Below, in pieces: positions 1 through 12,767 of a stretch of DNA of 64,000 nt. This DNA is from Channallabes apus. Lineage: Eukaryota > Chordata > Actinopteri > Siluriformes > Clariidae. The notes beneath the pieces were generated by a model. The model saw only the letters and a list, made by a program, of their open reading frames with translations, was not told where the DNA came from and did no database searches. Each line of letters opens with the position of its first letter. Position 1 is the stretch's first letter. Where the stretch lies: assembly GCA_030522415.1 (NCBI GenBank), contig CM060121.1:4247476-4311475 (forward strand). The letters are read 5' to 3'. The position numbers and the translations under genes are program-made.

Positions 1-494
1 AATAGACAGATATATAGATATGAGACATGGATGAGAAAAGAAAGACAGACAGATAGACAGGCAAAGAGACAGACAGACAGATAGAGACAGACGAATAGAT
101 AGATAGATAGACAGGTAGATAGACAGACAGATAGATACTGTAGATAGATAGACAGATACAAGACAAGAAAGAGAAAAGACAGAGAGACAGAAAGACATAC
201 AGACAGATATGAGACAAATAAGATAAAAGACAGACAAAGATACAAGACAGACTGATAGATAGATAGACGGACAGACTGATAGATAGACAGAGAGAGGTGG
301 ACAGACAGACAGACAGACAGACAGAAAGACAGACAGACACTGTAGATAGATAGACAGATACAAGACAAGAAAGAGAAAAGACAGAGAGGCAGAAAGACAT
401 ACAGACAGATATGAGACAAAGAAGATAAAAGAAACAGAGACAGACAAAGATACAAGACAGACTGATAGATAGATAGACAGAGAGACAGGTGGAC

Positions 495-527
<33 letters not shown>

Positions 528-643
528 CAAGACAAGAAAGAGAAAAGACAGACAGATATGAGACAAAGAAGATAAACAGAAGACAGACAAAGATAGAAGA
601 CTGACAAATAAGAGATAGAAAAGACTGGCAGACAGATAGAAAT

Positions 644-706
<63 letters not shown>

Positions 707-810
707 TGAGACAGCAAGGAGGGAGTGAAGATTAAAAAAAGAAAGAGACAGATAGACTAATAGATAGATTGACCAGTAGAACGAAAGATAGACAGATAAC
801 AGGCAGACAG
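1..810. repeat. GATA/GACA microsatellite block
   Basis: Almost the whole stretch is built from GATA, GACA, AGAC and related tetranucleotides. Longer blocks recur, for example the section around 140-250 is repeated almost exactly around 340-470 and partly around 525-600. A pure GATA run lies near 648-705. It sits in the unc5a intron upstream of the first visible exon. No gene is seen in it. Confidence 0.95.
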
Positions 811-1014
811 ACAGTGTATCCATCCATCCATCCATCCATAGTGGTCAGTGTCGAACTTCCCTTTATCTGTTCCTTCTCTATTTGTTTACTCGTTTGTCAA
901 CTCATCCATCCCTCCATCAGTCTCTCTCTCAGGATGTGAATAAACTTCTGGCAGTCCTTTAGTCCAGGTCTGTATTAACGTGTGTCTCGTCCCCACGTTC
1001 CGCCTTGTGTACAG

Positions 1015-1179
1015 GAGATCCCGTTCTATCACATCTGGAGCGGCACACAGCGGAGTCTGCACTGCGCCTTCACGCTGGAGCGGATGAGCGTGAGCACGTG
1101 CGAGCTCTCCTGCACGCTGTGTGTGTGGCAGGTGGAGGGCGAAGGCCAGAGCTTCAGCCTCGACTTCAACATCTCCAAG
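1015..1179 (+). CDS. unc5a: unc5a exon: end of UPA domain
   Basis: A 165-bp exon of 55 codons, phase 0 at both ends. The acceptor ACAG ends at 1014 and the donor GTAACG starts at 1180. It encodes [10 protein letters not shown] through FNISK, a hallmark UNC5 segment between ZU5 and the death domain. Confidence 0.93.
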
Positions 1180-4100
1180 GTAACGCAGCTGGCCGTTTAC
1201 ACCCGCGGCGCATCGCTCAGCGCTGGCACCGAACCCCACTCGTTAGCTACACGGGACGGAGTGCTCCACCAAAGCGCGCGTCTCCGAAAATACCTCCACG
1301 ACGCGCGGCCGGTAACGAGTCCTCCGAGACCCGAGACTTCAATCCGAATCCATTTCAGCTGACTCACCGACACCGGCATAGGAATGATAGATACTGTAGT
1401 TACGGGTTCACAGGGGAAAAAATAAATAAATAAATAGAAACTTGGATTACATGTGCAGTTGCCATAGAAACATGTGCTATATAAACAGTTATTTAGAGCA
1501 GAAGGGTTGTGATTATGAAGCGTGAAAAAAACTGAGCGGAGTTATGTGTTGCATCCACCTCATGAAAATGTATAAGCTCTCTAGCGGTAAAGAGACCTCT
1601 TCAGATCTTTCTTATACAAGTAGAAAAAAAAAATCCAGAGATGATGTCTTGCTAACTGCTTCCAACTTTTGCTAGTTCCTTAGGGTTTACAGCAAATATA
1701 AATAAGGGTTATTTCCTGAAGAATTGACCAGGGTCAAGGATATTAGGAATATACAGTAGGTTATTAGCCTAGAAGACCTGTTGATATTAGCTAGCTAGCT
1801 AGGCTATAGCTGTTCAGGATGCTAATTCAGTTCTTGATCACTGTAGCACTAGCTGTAGATCTAGCAACAGGCTTTCCGTTTCAGTTATCTCTCTTTCTGG
1901 GGTGCCATTACTTTTGGAAACCAAAAGCTCACATTGTTCATGGTCTGTTTTGTGGTGCAGGACACCAGGCCACTCGATGCTGATCTCCTGCTGGTGGATA
2001 AGAGCAGCCCGGCACTGGCCGGCCCGAGCGCCTTTCAGATCCCCTACCTCATCCGGCAGAAGATCTGCAGCAGTCTGGATGCGCCGTGTCCCAACGGAGC
2101 CGATTGGAGACTCCTCGCCCAGAGACTCAAACTCGACAGGTATGACACCGTCTCCTAGTTGTGTTTCAACGGGTTTTACCTTTTATCACATAACACGTTC
2201 TAGTATTCACATTAGATCCCCGAGGTCGTTTCCGAAGACACTGGACCCCGAAGTCTGGTTCATTTTGATCAGTCAGAACACAATCGTTCCGCGTTCGGGA
2301 GCCATGCCCGGGTCCGCTTGAAAGGTGGTTTTAAGAACGATGCAGCATACTCAGGCACGGATCGAATCAGATATGGAAGCCAGTTGTACTTGAGAATGGA
2401 AATAGATTGCTGTTTAGATGCAACATCATCAGTGCCGTCTGTTCTAAAAAGTTCAGGTTGACATTTTCGTTAAATCTTGCCACAAAGTCTCTTAAGGTCG
2501 TTTGTTCACTTTTCTGGCTACGAGCTTCAGAATCCTGAAGAATTCCACCTGCTTGGCTCTGCGTATCTCAGCGTGTACAAGCTGCTTCCATTCGATTATT
2601 CGTTCATCCCAGGAGACTTTGGGCACAAGGCGGAGTTGACCCTGGACAGGGTGCCAAAACATTGCAGGGCACAAACACACACTACGGCCATTTTGGGAAC
2701 TGGGCCACTTCGCCTAATCTGCATAGTCTTTGGACTGTGGGAGGAAACCGGAGGAAACCCACCAAGCACGGGGAGACCATGCAAACTCCATGCACACAGA
2801 CCCCGAGGCGGGAATCGGACCCTCAACCCTGGAGGTGCGAGGATAAAGTGCTAACCACTAAACCACCACTGTATACAAGGTCCCAGAAACAATGAAACAA
2901 GCTTTACAAGAAACAAAGGCTAAACAATAAAACATGATTGTCTATTTGTCAAGTTGCACCTCGTTATGATAGTAAGTGGATCTTGGTTGTTGTTTTATTT
3001 GACAACCTGCCACCTTTGTTTCCACATCTATCCTGATGTTGCTTTCGCAGACAAGAATCTCATTTCAAGAATGAAATGTCTGGTTGTGTGTTGAAATCCG
3101 CGGACTTGGAACACGTAACGTAATCCTAAGTTACCAGCAGCTGATTTAGTGCCGTCGCAACCCAACACATGTGACAAAAATTTGAATCTAGAAAGCCTCG
3201 TCTAAAAGAGACCAACAGGACGACGGTACCGGAAACACGCAACTTGCAGCCGTTAGCAGATGAAGCTGGGATTTAACTGGGATCTCGTGCAGTGTGACAA
3301 GTAATAACCTTTAAAAAAAAAAAAAAAACATCCGTCATTAGAGACACGTTTAGTTTTATTACAAAGAGTGCGCCGCATATTGAACGCAGGCTGAATCCAC
3401 AGGCAGTGATTTAATTAGACTCCTAGTTAACTTCCTCTAGCTAATGAAGCATAATACATAGACTTTATTTGTCCAATCAGCTTTACCTGATCCAATTAAT
3501 TACCCGTCTGAAGTGGCAGCGCTTCGCTTCAATTAGAATGCGCAAAACAATCCATTGTCATTTGCTGTCTTCACACGCAAACATTCCAGACGTAATCTGT
3601 ATTAAACGTGTTTAGGAGTGAAAATCCAGGCTCCTGCTCCCCGCCAACCCCCCCTCCATCCCCCCCCCCCCCCCCCGCCCCCTTCAAGAACAAATGCTTG
3701 CTGGAAACAACACTTTAATCCCCTTAGGTATTTAGTGAACACAGAAAGGGCACCGGATCGAACTTGGGCTCGGCAGCAGAGGTGAGGTGTTTCCCTCCAG
3801 GATGGACCAACAAGAGCCTGAGCTTTGTTGTCATTGAACCTCTTTGATCTGAAAGGTTCGGGCCGGTCAATAGGAAAGGTCACGGCTACCCGAATATCAG
3901 CACGGCGACCAAGTCGGAGCTCGCGCTAAACTATTCATCAAACAAGCTTTTAAAGCGACATGATGAGAAATTCAGTTAAACTACGTGAAGTTAACATGGA
4001 AGTAGAATATTGGGTTAAGACAAAACGTACAGACGGCACGTACAGATCTGTGGGACACGATCTCGAAAAAAAAAAACCCTAGCCGTCCTACTTACGATTG

Positions 4101-6019
4101 TTTTTAGCTTTTAAAGGGTCCTCGTTTTAAACAGATAAATATTTATCCATCACATTTCCGAGCTGGATTTTAACTGGGTAAATATTCACTCAGCATGAAG
4201 GGGTTTTTTTTTGTTCCCCCCCCAGCCAGCTTTCACGCTGATGTACTCGCTCCCTTCTGGTGAGCTTGAGGCAATTTATTACGCAAACACCAACTACTCC
4301 ACCTCAACCAGGCATAAAATCTGTTACTTAGTCGTTTGCTTTCCATTTCGATTTTATGTGCAGTTTCCCTTCAAACATAAAAAATCCCGGCTCGGTTCAT
4401 TTCGAGTGACAAGGTGAAATAAAATCCGAATGCAAAAAAGAAAAAGGGGACGTTTTAACAGTAGCCCATTCGCTCCGTCTCTTTTTCTTGTCTTTTCCTT
4501 CTTTTTCACTTTTAAACACTCCGACTGCGCGCATCTGGTCGAGTGCAAACGTATACATACCCTGAGGACAAAAACATAGATAAAGAAATGTTATTTATAG
4601 CAACAAGACTGTTTTTCCCCTTACAGATTGCTGCTTCATTATCACTAGTAAGAAATATGGCAAAACAGTGTGTTAGGATGAATAAATCAAAACGTCAGAA
4701 ATAAATTGAAAAGATTTGCTTCTTTACTTTCCTGTGAACCCGTTGTTCCAGATTCTTCCTTGGATATTATACACTATACATTTATTTTTTGCCTCTTGTC
4801 AATCAAGTCCGAGAAGGTCAGAGCAAAAAATCTTCTGTTCCAAAATATTTTCCTAACCTGGTCACATTTAGACATATATTTTGCTCTGACCCAGCTTCCT
4901 CCCATCACACAACCAGGTGAAGGCATGCTTCCTCTGAGAAATTTGAGGCCTTTACATAAAAAAACAACCGAAAAGAAGGTAGCATAATCTGTAATTTTGC
5001 TCTCTTTGACTTGGACATAAGCACCACACTGCAGAACCAAACACCCAGGGGGTGGAGTCGGACCTGATCCAGATCCTCCTACAAGGACGAAGTACTACCA
5101 ATACGTCAAGCGTTGGAGTCAGCCCCAATCAAGGGCCTCCTACCAGGTAATAGTCGAACCAAAGTCCCAGGGATGTGGAGTCGGACCTGTTCCAGTCAAA
5201 CCAAAAGCTTAGGGGCTGGAGTCTGACAGGAACCAGGTCGTCCTACAAGGGCAGAGTCAAACCAAAAGACCAGGGGGCTGAATCAGACCCGATCCAGATC
5301 TTCATGCCAAGGCAGATTTGAACCAAATGCACAGGGGGTGGAGTCAGACCCGATCCAGATTATCATGGATTCAAGTTAAATGCCCAGTGGGACCTGATCC
5401 AGATCCTTCTACTAGGGTGCAGTAGAACCAATAATCCAAGAGTTGGAGTCAGTCCCAATCAAGGGCCTCCTACCAGGTAATAGTCGACCCAAATTTCCAG
5501 AGGGTGGAGTCAGACCTACAAGAGTGGAGTCAAACCCAAGGCCCAGGGAGTCAGACCTGTTCCAAGTTCTCCTACAAGGGCAAAGTCAAACCAAATGTCC
5601 AGGGGGTGGAGTCAGACCTGATCCAGAACATCATGCCTGGGGGATTCAAGTCAAATGCCCAGTGGGGTGAAGTCAGACCTGATCCAGATCCTCCTACCTG
5701 GGGAGATAAAAAAAAAAAACACCTGATAAGGACAGTTGAATAATGGAACTACATTGCAAAGTAATGCTAACACCAGTGCTAAGTACATAAGTTCTCCTGT
5801 TAATACTGTAATGAGTGTGTTCTGAAACCTTGCTTCTGTCTCCCATTGCGCAGACACATGAGCTTCTTCGCATCTAAAGTGAGTCCGACGTCAACCATCC
5901 TGGACCTTTGGGAAGCTCAGCACTTTCACAGCGGCAACCTGAACCAGCTCGCCGCCATCATGGCCGAGATCGGCAAACAGGAGGCCATGATATTCCTGGT
6001 GTCCGACGGAGAGTGCTAA
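1015..6019 (+). CDS. unc5a: Netrin receptor UNC5A, C-terminal part (three last coding exons)
   Basis: Type I membrane receptor for netrin that mediates axon repulsion and acts as a dependence receptor through its cytoplasmic death domain. Only the last 169 residues are in the window: exons 1015-1179, 1961-2139 and 5854-6019, with phases that join cleanly. Residues 1-55 are the end of the UPA region ([14 protein letters not shown], then [12 protein letters not shown]). The rest is the linker and death domain ([45 protein letters not shown]), ending in SDGEC and TAA. The pattern VWQVEGxGQSFS..FNI.KDTR and the SFFASK motif fit UNC5A better than UNC5B, C or D, as remembered from family sequences. 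The neighbours pdlim7 and cltb agree with human 5q35. The ectodomain, membrane segment and ZU5 domain lie upstream of the window. Confidence 0.93.
1180..1960 (+). other. unc5a: unc5a intron
   Basis: Ordinary intron of 781 bp between two well-defined splice sites. I see AT-rich unique sequence and a small GCTAGCTA-type palindromic run near 1788-1803, and nothing that looks like a gene. Confidence 0.85.
1961..2139 (+). CDS. unc5a: unc5a exon: linker and start of death domain
   Basis: A 179-bp exon that begins after GTGCAG at 1960 and ends before GTATGA at 2140. It starts in phase 0 and leaves two bases (AG) that form an Arg codon with the next exon. It encodes DTRPLDAD through LKLD, including [16 protein letters not shown] and [12 protein letters not shown] of the death domain. 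Confidence 0.93.
2590..2875 (-). mobile_element. tRNA-derived SINE-like copy (diverged)
   Basis: Read on the - strand it starts with a tRNA-like head (GTGGTTTAGTGGTTAGCAC, then a B-box-like GGTCCGATTCCC). The body is the fish repeat with the phrases GGAGTTTGCATG, CCGTGCTTGGTGGG, TCCTCCCACAGTCC and CACCCTGTCCAGGGT. The same family recurs at 15.3 kb, 17.8 kb and 56.5 kb. GTGTACAAG near 2572 and GTATACAAG near 2872 may be decayed target-site duplications. Inside an unc5a intron. Confidence 0.75.
5040..5705. repeat. Imperfect 60-70 bp minisatellite in unc5a intron
   Basis: About ten irregular copies of a unit containing GGGGGTGGAGTCAGACC, GATCCAGATCCTCCTAC and AAGTCAAACCAAATGCCCAG. Units begin near 5047, 5113, 5176, 5215, 5275, 5336, 5430, 5502, 5597 and 5662. 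The repeat gives open but meaningless reading frames. It ends about 150 bp before the last unc5a exon. Confidence 0.85.
5854..6019 (+). CDS. unc5a: unc5a last coding exon: end of death domain
   Basis: The acceptor GCGCAG ends at 5853. The first base completes the split Arg codon, followed by [20 protein letters not shown] through VSDGEC and TAA at 6017-6019. 54 codons plus stop. A CA microsatellite (about 6037-6057) follows the stop by 18 bases. Confidence 0.93.
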
Positions 6020-9000
6020 CACACTTACACACAATCACACACACACACACACACACATATATACACACAAACAAAGCCAGGAAAGAAGCCTCCGAAATGC
6101 AGGAGGTCGAAAAAAGGTCTACGAGAACCTGGAAGGACAAATCGAACAGGGTTTAGCCACCAATACGGTGTGCGGTGACTATAAATACACACATGCAACG
6201 TACATTTACATCCAGCAACGATGTATAAAACACTCACAGATGTTGGTCCGACCCTGTCACACATCACACTTTTTTTATTTATCGCCGTGTTAGCTACACG
6301 TCTATCTGATTAAACGAACAAAGGAATTGAAATAAGTGCGGGATTTTTACAAAAGCAATTTGGACAAAAAAAAATGGTTGTTGAAAGTTTGGACAAAATG
6401 AGGACGGGTGGACAAATCTGTAGTGAGGACACCCAGGAGAAGTGGATTTTGTGTTCGACTTATTTCTTGTTTTGTTTTTTATAACTTGTAGTTGTGGGGA
6501 CACAAATATATTCAACAACCAGGAAAAGAAAATGAACCGAACTCCATATTGATGTTCATAAAAAGTTTTTAAATTGCAATTTAGCTGAGCTGAAACTTGA
6601 ACGCACCTCGACCTTATACTGATACTTGTTCCGGATCTCAAAAACGAACGATACGTCACTTCGCAGGTAAACATACGGGGAGAAATGAAACATGCTAGTC
6701 AAAGTCGGATACACGTGATCTGAAGACAAACTAGAGCGTCCATCGCGTTATTTTTTTTAGCCTTACTCAGTTTCCAGGGGAACCACAACATCAGCCTGGA
6801 ACAACTTTCGCTAGCTCGTTCCGATGGATTTAGTTTTTCCTCCATAAAGACAATTTTTCCCCCCGTGTTTCCCCCCGCGATTGAGACACTTGTTTACGTT
6901 TTAACGAGGTGCGTTTTGTGCAAAACGTGTGGCATTTAGCGACATGCAAACGCATAAACACGTTGTGGGAAGCCACGCTCGAAGGTATCTTTGTAAATGA
7001 AATTTCTATACCGTTAATGCGAGTGGTGGGGGAGGTGCGAGTGGTGCGAAAGGGAGGGTTGAAGGCAGCCGTGCTGCTTTAACACGATGTGTGACCGTCA
7101 CTCAAACAGGAGAAATAAATAGCAAAAAATCAAAAGATAAATGAATATCAGTCGTTAGAATCTGACTAAATGGATCAAACTGAGAGAAGCAGGTTTTTTT
7201 TTTTTTTCTTGTGCAAATCCTCAGCTTTTCTTTTCCCCAGTTCAGGCACTGCTCTCTCCAAAGCCATAACCATAAAAAGCTCACGAAAAATATCCCATGG
7301 ACGCGAACTAATACGTTCCAAGACGTTGCTGATAAGGAGGAAAAAGTTCAACAAATAACTACAGTAATCAATTTTTCAGGGATTTTTTCCCCCCTTTTTT
7401 TAAACTCATGATCACATTTAATTTGATAATTTTTCTCGTCAAATCTATTATATAATGCAATACAATCTTTGGTTTAAAATTTGATTTTTTAGAAATTTTA
7501 TCTAAATGAGTGTTGATCATATTGGTTAGAAAAAAAATTTATCAATAAAACAACTAGGGTATGTTTAGGGTGTGTTTTAAATTCCCGAGTCGATTTGAAA
7601 TTCTCCATGAGACAAAAAAAAAAAAAAAAAAAAAAACTGGGAAACTTTCTTTAAGAACCGTAAAGCCATGTAGCATCCAAAAAAAAAACTTAACACAAAA
7701 ACAAAAACAATGAAGAGGTGGGAATAAAACAACAACAACAACAACCATGTAATAAATATTTGTCACATGATCAGATTACAGCGATATCCTGAGTGTTATC
7801 AGGGTGGACGTTCTCTCCCCAGGCTGCTTACACACTTTCTAAAAACTTGCCATTTGGCTAACTAACTAGCCTAGCTTACTCGATGGATTAAAGTTATTAT
7901 AATCCAGTACTCCATATTAGTAAAGTTCCAGACACATGACACACCAGTTGTGATGTTTAATTGCATCACATCATTACAGAATCAGAATTATACTAAATAT
8001 ACTTATTTGCGAACAAGGCTAGTTTTCCACTAGACTGCCGTGTGAACGCGTGAAAGCAGCCTGACGACGCCGGTTGATCCTAAACACACGTCCGTCAGAC
8101 GTCGGCGCGGTTTCATTTGCAACGTCTACGTCTTAAACGAGCGGTTTGTGGGAGAAAAACCAAACCAGATCAGCACGAGTTTGAAGTTTAGTTGCTTTTG
8201 CGCAATAACCATGCGGCCGCCACGTAACCTCCAGTTAGCATGCTAACGTCATGACACCTGAGCAATATTATTTCTTTATATACAACTTCTAAAACGTTGT
8301 AACAATAAATCGTCACACCATGACTCTGATAACGTTTCGTTGTTTGTCAGCTACATGAGGTTTTTGTCAAATTGAACCAAATTTGGGATTTTCTCCTCCA
8401 ACCGGCTCCTTTAACCTGTGATTAAGGAACCGTTCCAGAGCGCTTTATGGTCAGAGTTCAGCGTTATAATCCGCTGAGTGTATTATACCATGACGTCAAG
8501 CTTCTAGCAGAACCTCGTGCTTTTTCGAAACGAGAGTTCTGTTTATTCGTTTCCGTTTTTTCCATCACTACAATCCACCTTATGTGTATATATACATAAA
8601 TATATACAAAATATTTTCTATTCCAGTTCTGATGCTGGCGAGACACGTACACATCTCTGGAAGTCGGTAACCAAAGTTTATGAGCCATTCGAGACGAGTT
8701 TCTGTCCCGTGACGTCACATTTCACGCCGTGAGTAAGGAGACACAAAAAAATAAATAAAAAAAAAAGAAAGAAAGAAACGTTCCACCCAGCGTGGGGACG
8801 AACGTGTCCGATCAGACTGATGTAAATTTCAAACTGTGCAAAAGCGTTTTAATTAACAAACATTTCACCGGGAACACGACGGAACAACTCGTCATCTAGC
8901 ACTTAGGAAGTAAAACGAAATCATATTTTTTAATATCAAAGAAAGAAAGAAAAATAAGAAGAAAAAAAAAGAAAGAAAAAAAAACGTGTTACATTTGTCC

Positions 9001-10070
9001 AAGTTTGACTTGTGAAGTGTTTGGTGCATCGTTCATCGAATTTTTTTTTTTGTTTGTTTGTTTGTTTTGAGAATTTTTGCAGTGTTTTTTTTTTTCTTCG
9101 TTTTTTTTCTTCAGTTTTTCGTCCTGAAGTTTGTAAAAATGGATGAAGTTTTTTTAAGTATTAAAAAAAGAAAAAAAAAACGCACAAAAAATGTATTTTC
9201 TAAATCTAAACACGTCATGTTTGTGTCCTGTCATTAATGTGCATTTAAATGTGAACTTTTTTTTTTCTCCCTCATTTCACAAACGTAAAATCTTTATAAA
9301 ATACGACTAAAAAAAAAACATTAAGGAAAAAATAAATAAATAAAGCAAACAAAAAGCCAACTCCGGATGTCACGTCGAAGCCAATTTCGTGAACTTGTTT
9401 TTTTTTTTTCCTCTCACACTCGAGCTCACTGATAGCTGTTCTGTATAAAAGAATGTGTGTGTGTGTGTACCAATTTTCCTTGTTTTCCTCCCAACTCTTT
9501 ATTTTCTGACTAAAAAGAGAACAAAAACAAAAAACAAAAACAGTCGACTTGTGTACCTGTGAATGTTCTTTCGATTTCTTACTTCTCGATGTTCCTTGCC
9601 TTTCTGCGAGTCAGAATGCTGTATTTAACACGCCACAGCGCTTATGCAATTGTACATTTCTTTTTTTTTTTTTTTTTTTTTTAAAAACATATTTCCAAGG
9701 GATTTTTTTTTTCTTTTTTGTATTTCCGTTGGTTGAACCCCTCCCCTTCCCGCCCTTAATCTCCCGCCAGTGTAAATCGTCGTCGATGAATTTGTGCTAA
9801 CAGGAAGCCCCCCCCCCCACACACACGAACCCAACCACGCCACCCCTCCCCCCCCTGCCGTGACTGAAGGGGGAGGGAAGGGGGGGGGGGGGTTTCTCTA
9901 CTTTTGGACAATGATTATGGATTTGTGGGTAGAATTTTGGAAATTCGTTTCTAAGTGCTTTCAAGTATTTACTTGGCCTTATGTACATATATCTATGAAA
10001 TTTCAGAAAGGTATGTATAGTAATTAAACCTGAAATGTATGTAAATAAATTATATATTGTTAAAAAAAAA
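6020..10070 (+). other. unc5a: unc5a 3'UTR (probable)
   Basis: About 4 kb with no spliceable coding exon on either strand, rich in T and A runs. It ends with AATAAA at 10044-10049, about 20 bases before an A run. I infer one long 3'UTR, since no other gene end is visible before the opposing pdlim7 end. Earlier AATAAA-like signals (for example near 9325-9345) could serve shorter transcripts. Confidence 0.6.
10044..10049 (+). terminator. unc5a: Probable unc5a poly(A) signal
   Basis: AATAAA inside GTAAATAAATTATAT, the last canonical signal on the + strand before the convergent pdlim7 end. Confidence 0.55.
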
Positions 10071-10098
10071 ACAGGAGTCGAGTCTTCATTTAATAGAC

Positions 10099-10104
10099 TT
10101 TATT
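10099..10104 (-). terminator. pdlim7: Probable pdlim7 poly(A) signal
   Basis: TTTATT on the + strand, that is AATAAA on the - strand, about 2.6 kb past the pdlim7 stop and about 50 bp from the opposing unc5a signal. Confidence 0.55.
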
Positions 10105-12680
10105 AACATACAGTATTTTTTTTTTTAATGACTTGCGAAAAAAAAAAAAATTCTAAAGTGAAAAGAAAAAAGAAGAAAAAAAAGAAGAAAAAAAAAAAAG
10201 AATACAGCAGTTTCCCATTTTCAACAGAAAGACGCATCGCGATAATATCTGGAGGTGCAAAAGCTATTAGAGAGGCACTTAATACATCAAACACTTTCAA
10301 TACAAGGTGGGGAGAAAAATAAAATGAAAGTAAAAAAAGTAGAAAAGAAACGAGGCATTGGTGGGACGTGGACTGTAACACAATCATCTGATCCATGGTG
10401 GAGCGCAGGAGGAGGAGGAGGAGGAGGAGGAGGACAAGGTTTTGGAAATTGATTTAATCCTAAAAACTGGTTAAATTTCAAAGAATTTAAAATGAAAGCT
10501 GTAGATGATCTCCGAGACTCTTTAACTGCAACGCTATGAAGAAGCAGCAGCAGCAGCAGCAGCACTTATTACTCGCACTTCTCTCCTTATACAGATGTTA
10601 GCTTGTAATTACCCGATTAGCCAAAGTGTTGGAGAGCAGACACTGATAACGCTACGGCGTTTCTCATTATTACACCGGTCGGTCCTGCGGTGACGTGATC
10701 GCAGACATCGAAGAAACGTTACGGCTTCACAGGCTCAGGTTTAAAACACCATGAACAATTCTGCATGTTGCCTAGATTACCCACAATGCCGTTTTATTCA
10801 GAGGGTACGGTCACTTTTACCTAAGAGCGGTCATTAACATGATCTTTAGCGCAGAGGGAAGAAATAAACCTTTCTTTGTGACTTATTTCTAAAGTCGAAC
10901 CTTAAGGGGGTGAAGTTAAATTAAAAAAAAGCCTGGCTTCGAGATTTCGCCGCATTAAGGGTTCGGTTCTGCGATTACACATCAGCCGTCTCATTAAGAG
11001 CTTGTAATGAGGCAAAAAAAAAAAAAAGGCAGCATTTCGGTGATGGAAGATAATCCGCTGAGACGAATTCTACCAGACCCGCCGTCTAACCGAGATTTAA
11101 ATCACAGAAGTGACTTCTGACATGATCTTATTTGTCTAATAAAAAAATAATTATTATATATAAATAAAGGCGCTGTCTGTTATCAAAGGCTTTACTCTGA
11201 TCGTCGGATTTCTTTCTTGAGTGATTCGCTGTACGTCGAAGCGAATCGGACATCAGACACTGGCTGGCAAAACGTCTCTTTCAAGTCTGTGTTATCAAAG
11301 GAGTTTTATTATCAGAGCGTAAATAAGCGATGTCGTGCGTTTAACGAAGCCAACGCACTGAAATTCTTGTCTAGTGATGCGAGCCCAGGTTGAAAAAAAC
11401 GCTTATGCTTTCCCGTAACGTCCTTGTAATTAGTTGAAATCGGGTGCTCGAGCCAAAGGGAGTCCTGGAGGACTGAGACGGACTGCCACGGCAACGAGGA
11501 GGACGACGACACTAATGACCAGCCTTGTTCGAGGGATCCGGCTTCACGGCGTGTTAAAAGATTAAGAGATGACCGGGCTCGTTGTACGATCAACGGTGGT
11601 TCCGTGCGCGCTTTGAAAGAGACGATACGGCGTCTTTGATTAGCCGGAGCCTTTCCGTTATTTAAAAGAAAGAAAAAAAAAGGGGGGAAAAATTCATGCA
11701 CAGAAAACGAGCTCGCCGCACGCAGGCCCTGAGCCTTTCGTTAATTAGAGTTACCTGTCGGATTAGAGGAGATGGCGGTGGCGAGCTCGCGCTCGGTATG
11801 GGAGGCACGTAAAGATCGACGCCCGGGTCAATATGAAGCTCTCGCAATCAGCGCTAATGCAGTGCTGCTCGGCTGCCAGGGGCTCATTTTTCTTCCTCCT
11901 ATTCTGGAGGTCTGCTATTACTTTAAGTAATTCCGCGACGTGCGGGGAAAGAGAACCGCGGGTTGTCTGGGGACGCTGACGTCGTGTTAGGATGACATCA
12001 CGCCCTGCCACGCAGACCTGATTTGAACCGAGGACAGTAGCGCGTGCGGTGATAAACAACGACTGACTGATGAGGGCGCAACGTTATCTGAACTGAAGTT
12101 AGCGGGAAAAAAGTGTGTGTAAGTCAAGCTCGTATAAGCGCGTACTGGGGACATGAGACTATGTTAGGAACATGGAGCTGTTCTTATTTCACATCAGTAT
12201 GGAGTGTAATTTGCATCTCTATCCAGTAACACTTTTTCTTTTAAAGATCGATAATGATCCTAAGATGAATCTTCACCTGTTTTCAAAAAATATATAATAA
12301 GGGGGAGGGGGGGGGTTTTTTAAATAAATACCGACATAAATGCGCTGGCAGTGATGGCGAAGGATTTAAATGCCAAGGTGAACATGGCCGACACTTCCTG
12401 GCTATGTACATCAATTCATATTATTATTTATTTAGCTAAAGAACATTGAACAGCCCCTCTTGTTGTTTTTCTTTCTAAACTCTGATTGGACCAGAGACCA
12501 AAAAAGCTTTTTTTCTCTCCTCTCTCTCTCTTTTCATCTACAATCGGTATTCCAAAACTCCAAACTGTTACTACACAGAATTGTCATCGTAACCCTTTGC
12601 CACAATATATATTTTTTTTCTTTTTGCCACGTGTTGATCTGTGCTGCCTCGATTCCACTAAAGCGCTGGAACTCGGCTCC
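10105..12680 (-). other. pdlim7: pdlim7 3'UTR (probable)
   Basis: About 2.6 kb downstream of the pdlim7 stop without another coding exon. It holds a GGA run (10410-10433), a GCA run (10543-10563) and a G-rich run near 12301-12316. Inferred to be 3'UTR because no intervening gene is visible. Confidence 0.55.
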
Positions 12681-12767
12681 TCAGAGTGGAGAGAAGGCGT
12701 GACCTTTACACAAAGGCTTATCCTTCTTCGAGTAGAATGTCTTGCCCTCCAGGTTGATGTGGCAAAG
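12681..12767 (-). CDS. pdlim7: pdlim7 last exon: end of LIM3
   Basis: Acceptor CTTCACAG at its upstream side, then [20 protein letters not shown] through AFSPL and TGA. 28 codons plus stop. Carries the last zinc ligands of LIM3 (C..C and C..H). Confidence 0.95.
   Translation of the reverse strand, partial: LCHINLEGKTFYSKKDKPLCKGHAFSPL

Noticed and set aside
982..1362. 126-aa uninterrupted + strand frame as a single coding unit
   Set aside because: Only 1015-1179 matches UNC5; the flanks are intron beyond clear splice sites.
1015..6019. Assignment to unc5b, unc5c or unc5d
   Set aside because: The VWQVEG and FNISKDTR segment, SFFASK and gene neighbours fit UNC5A; the others have CVRQVEG or CVRQVKG there.
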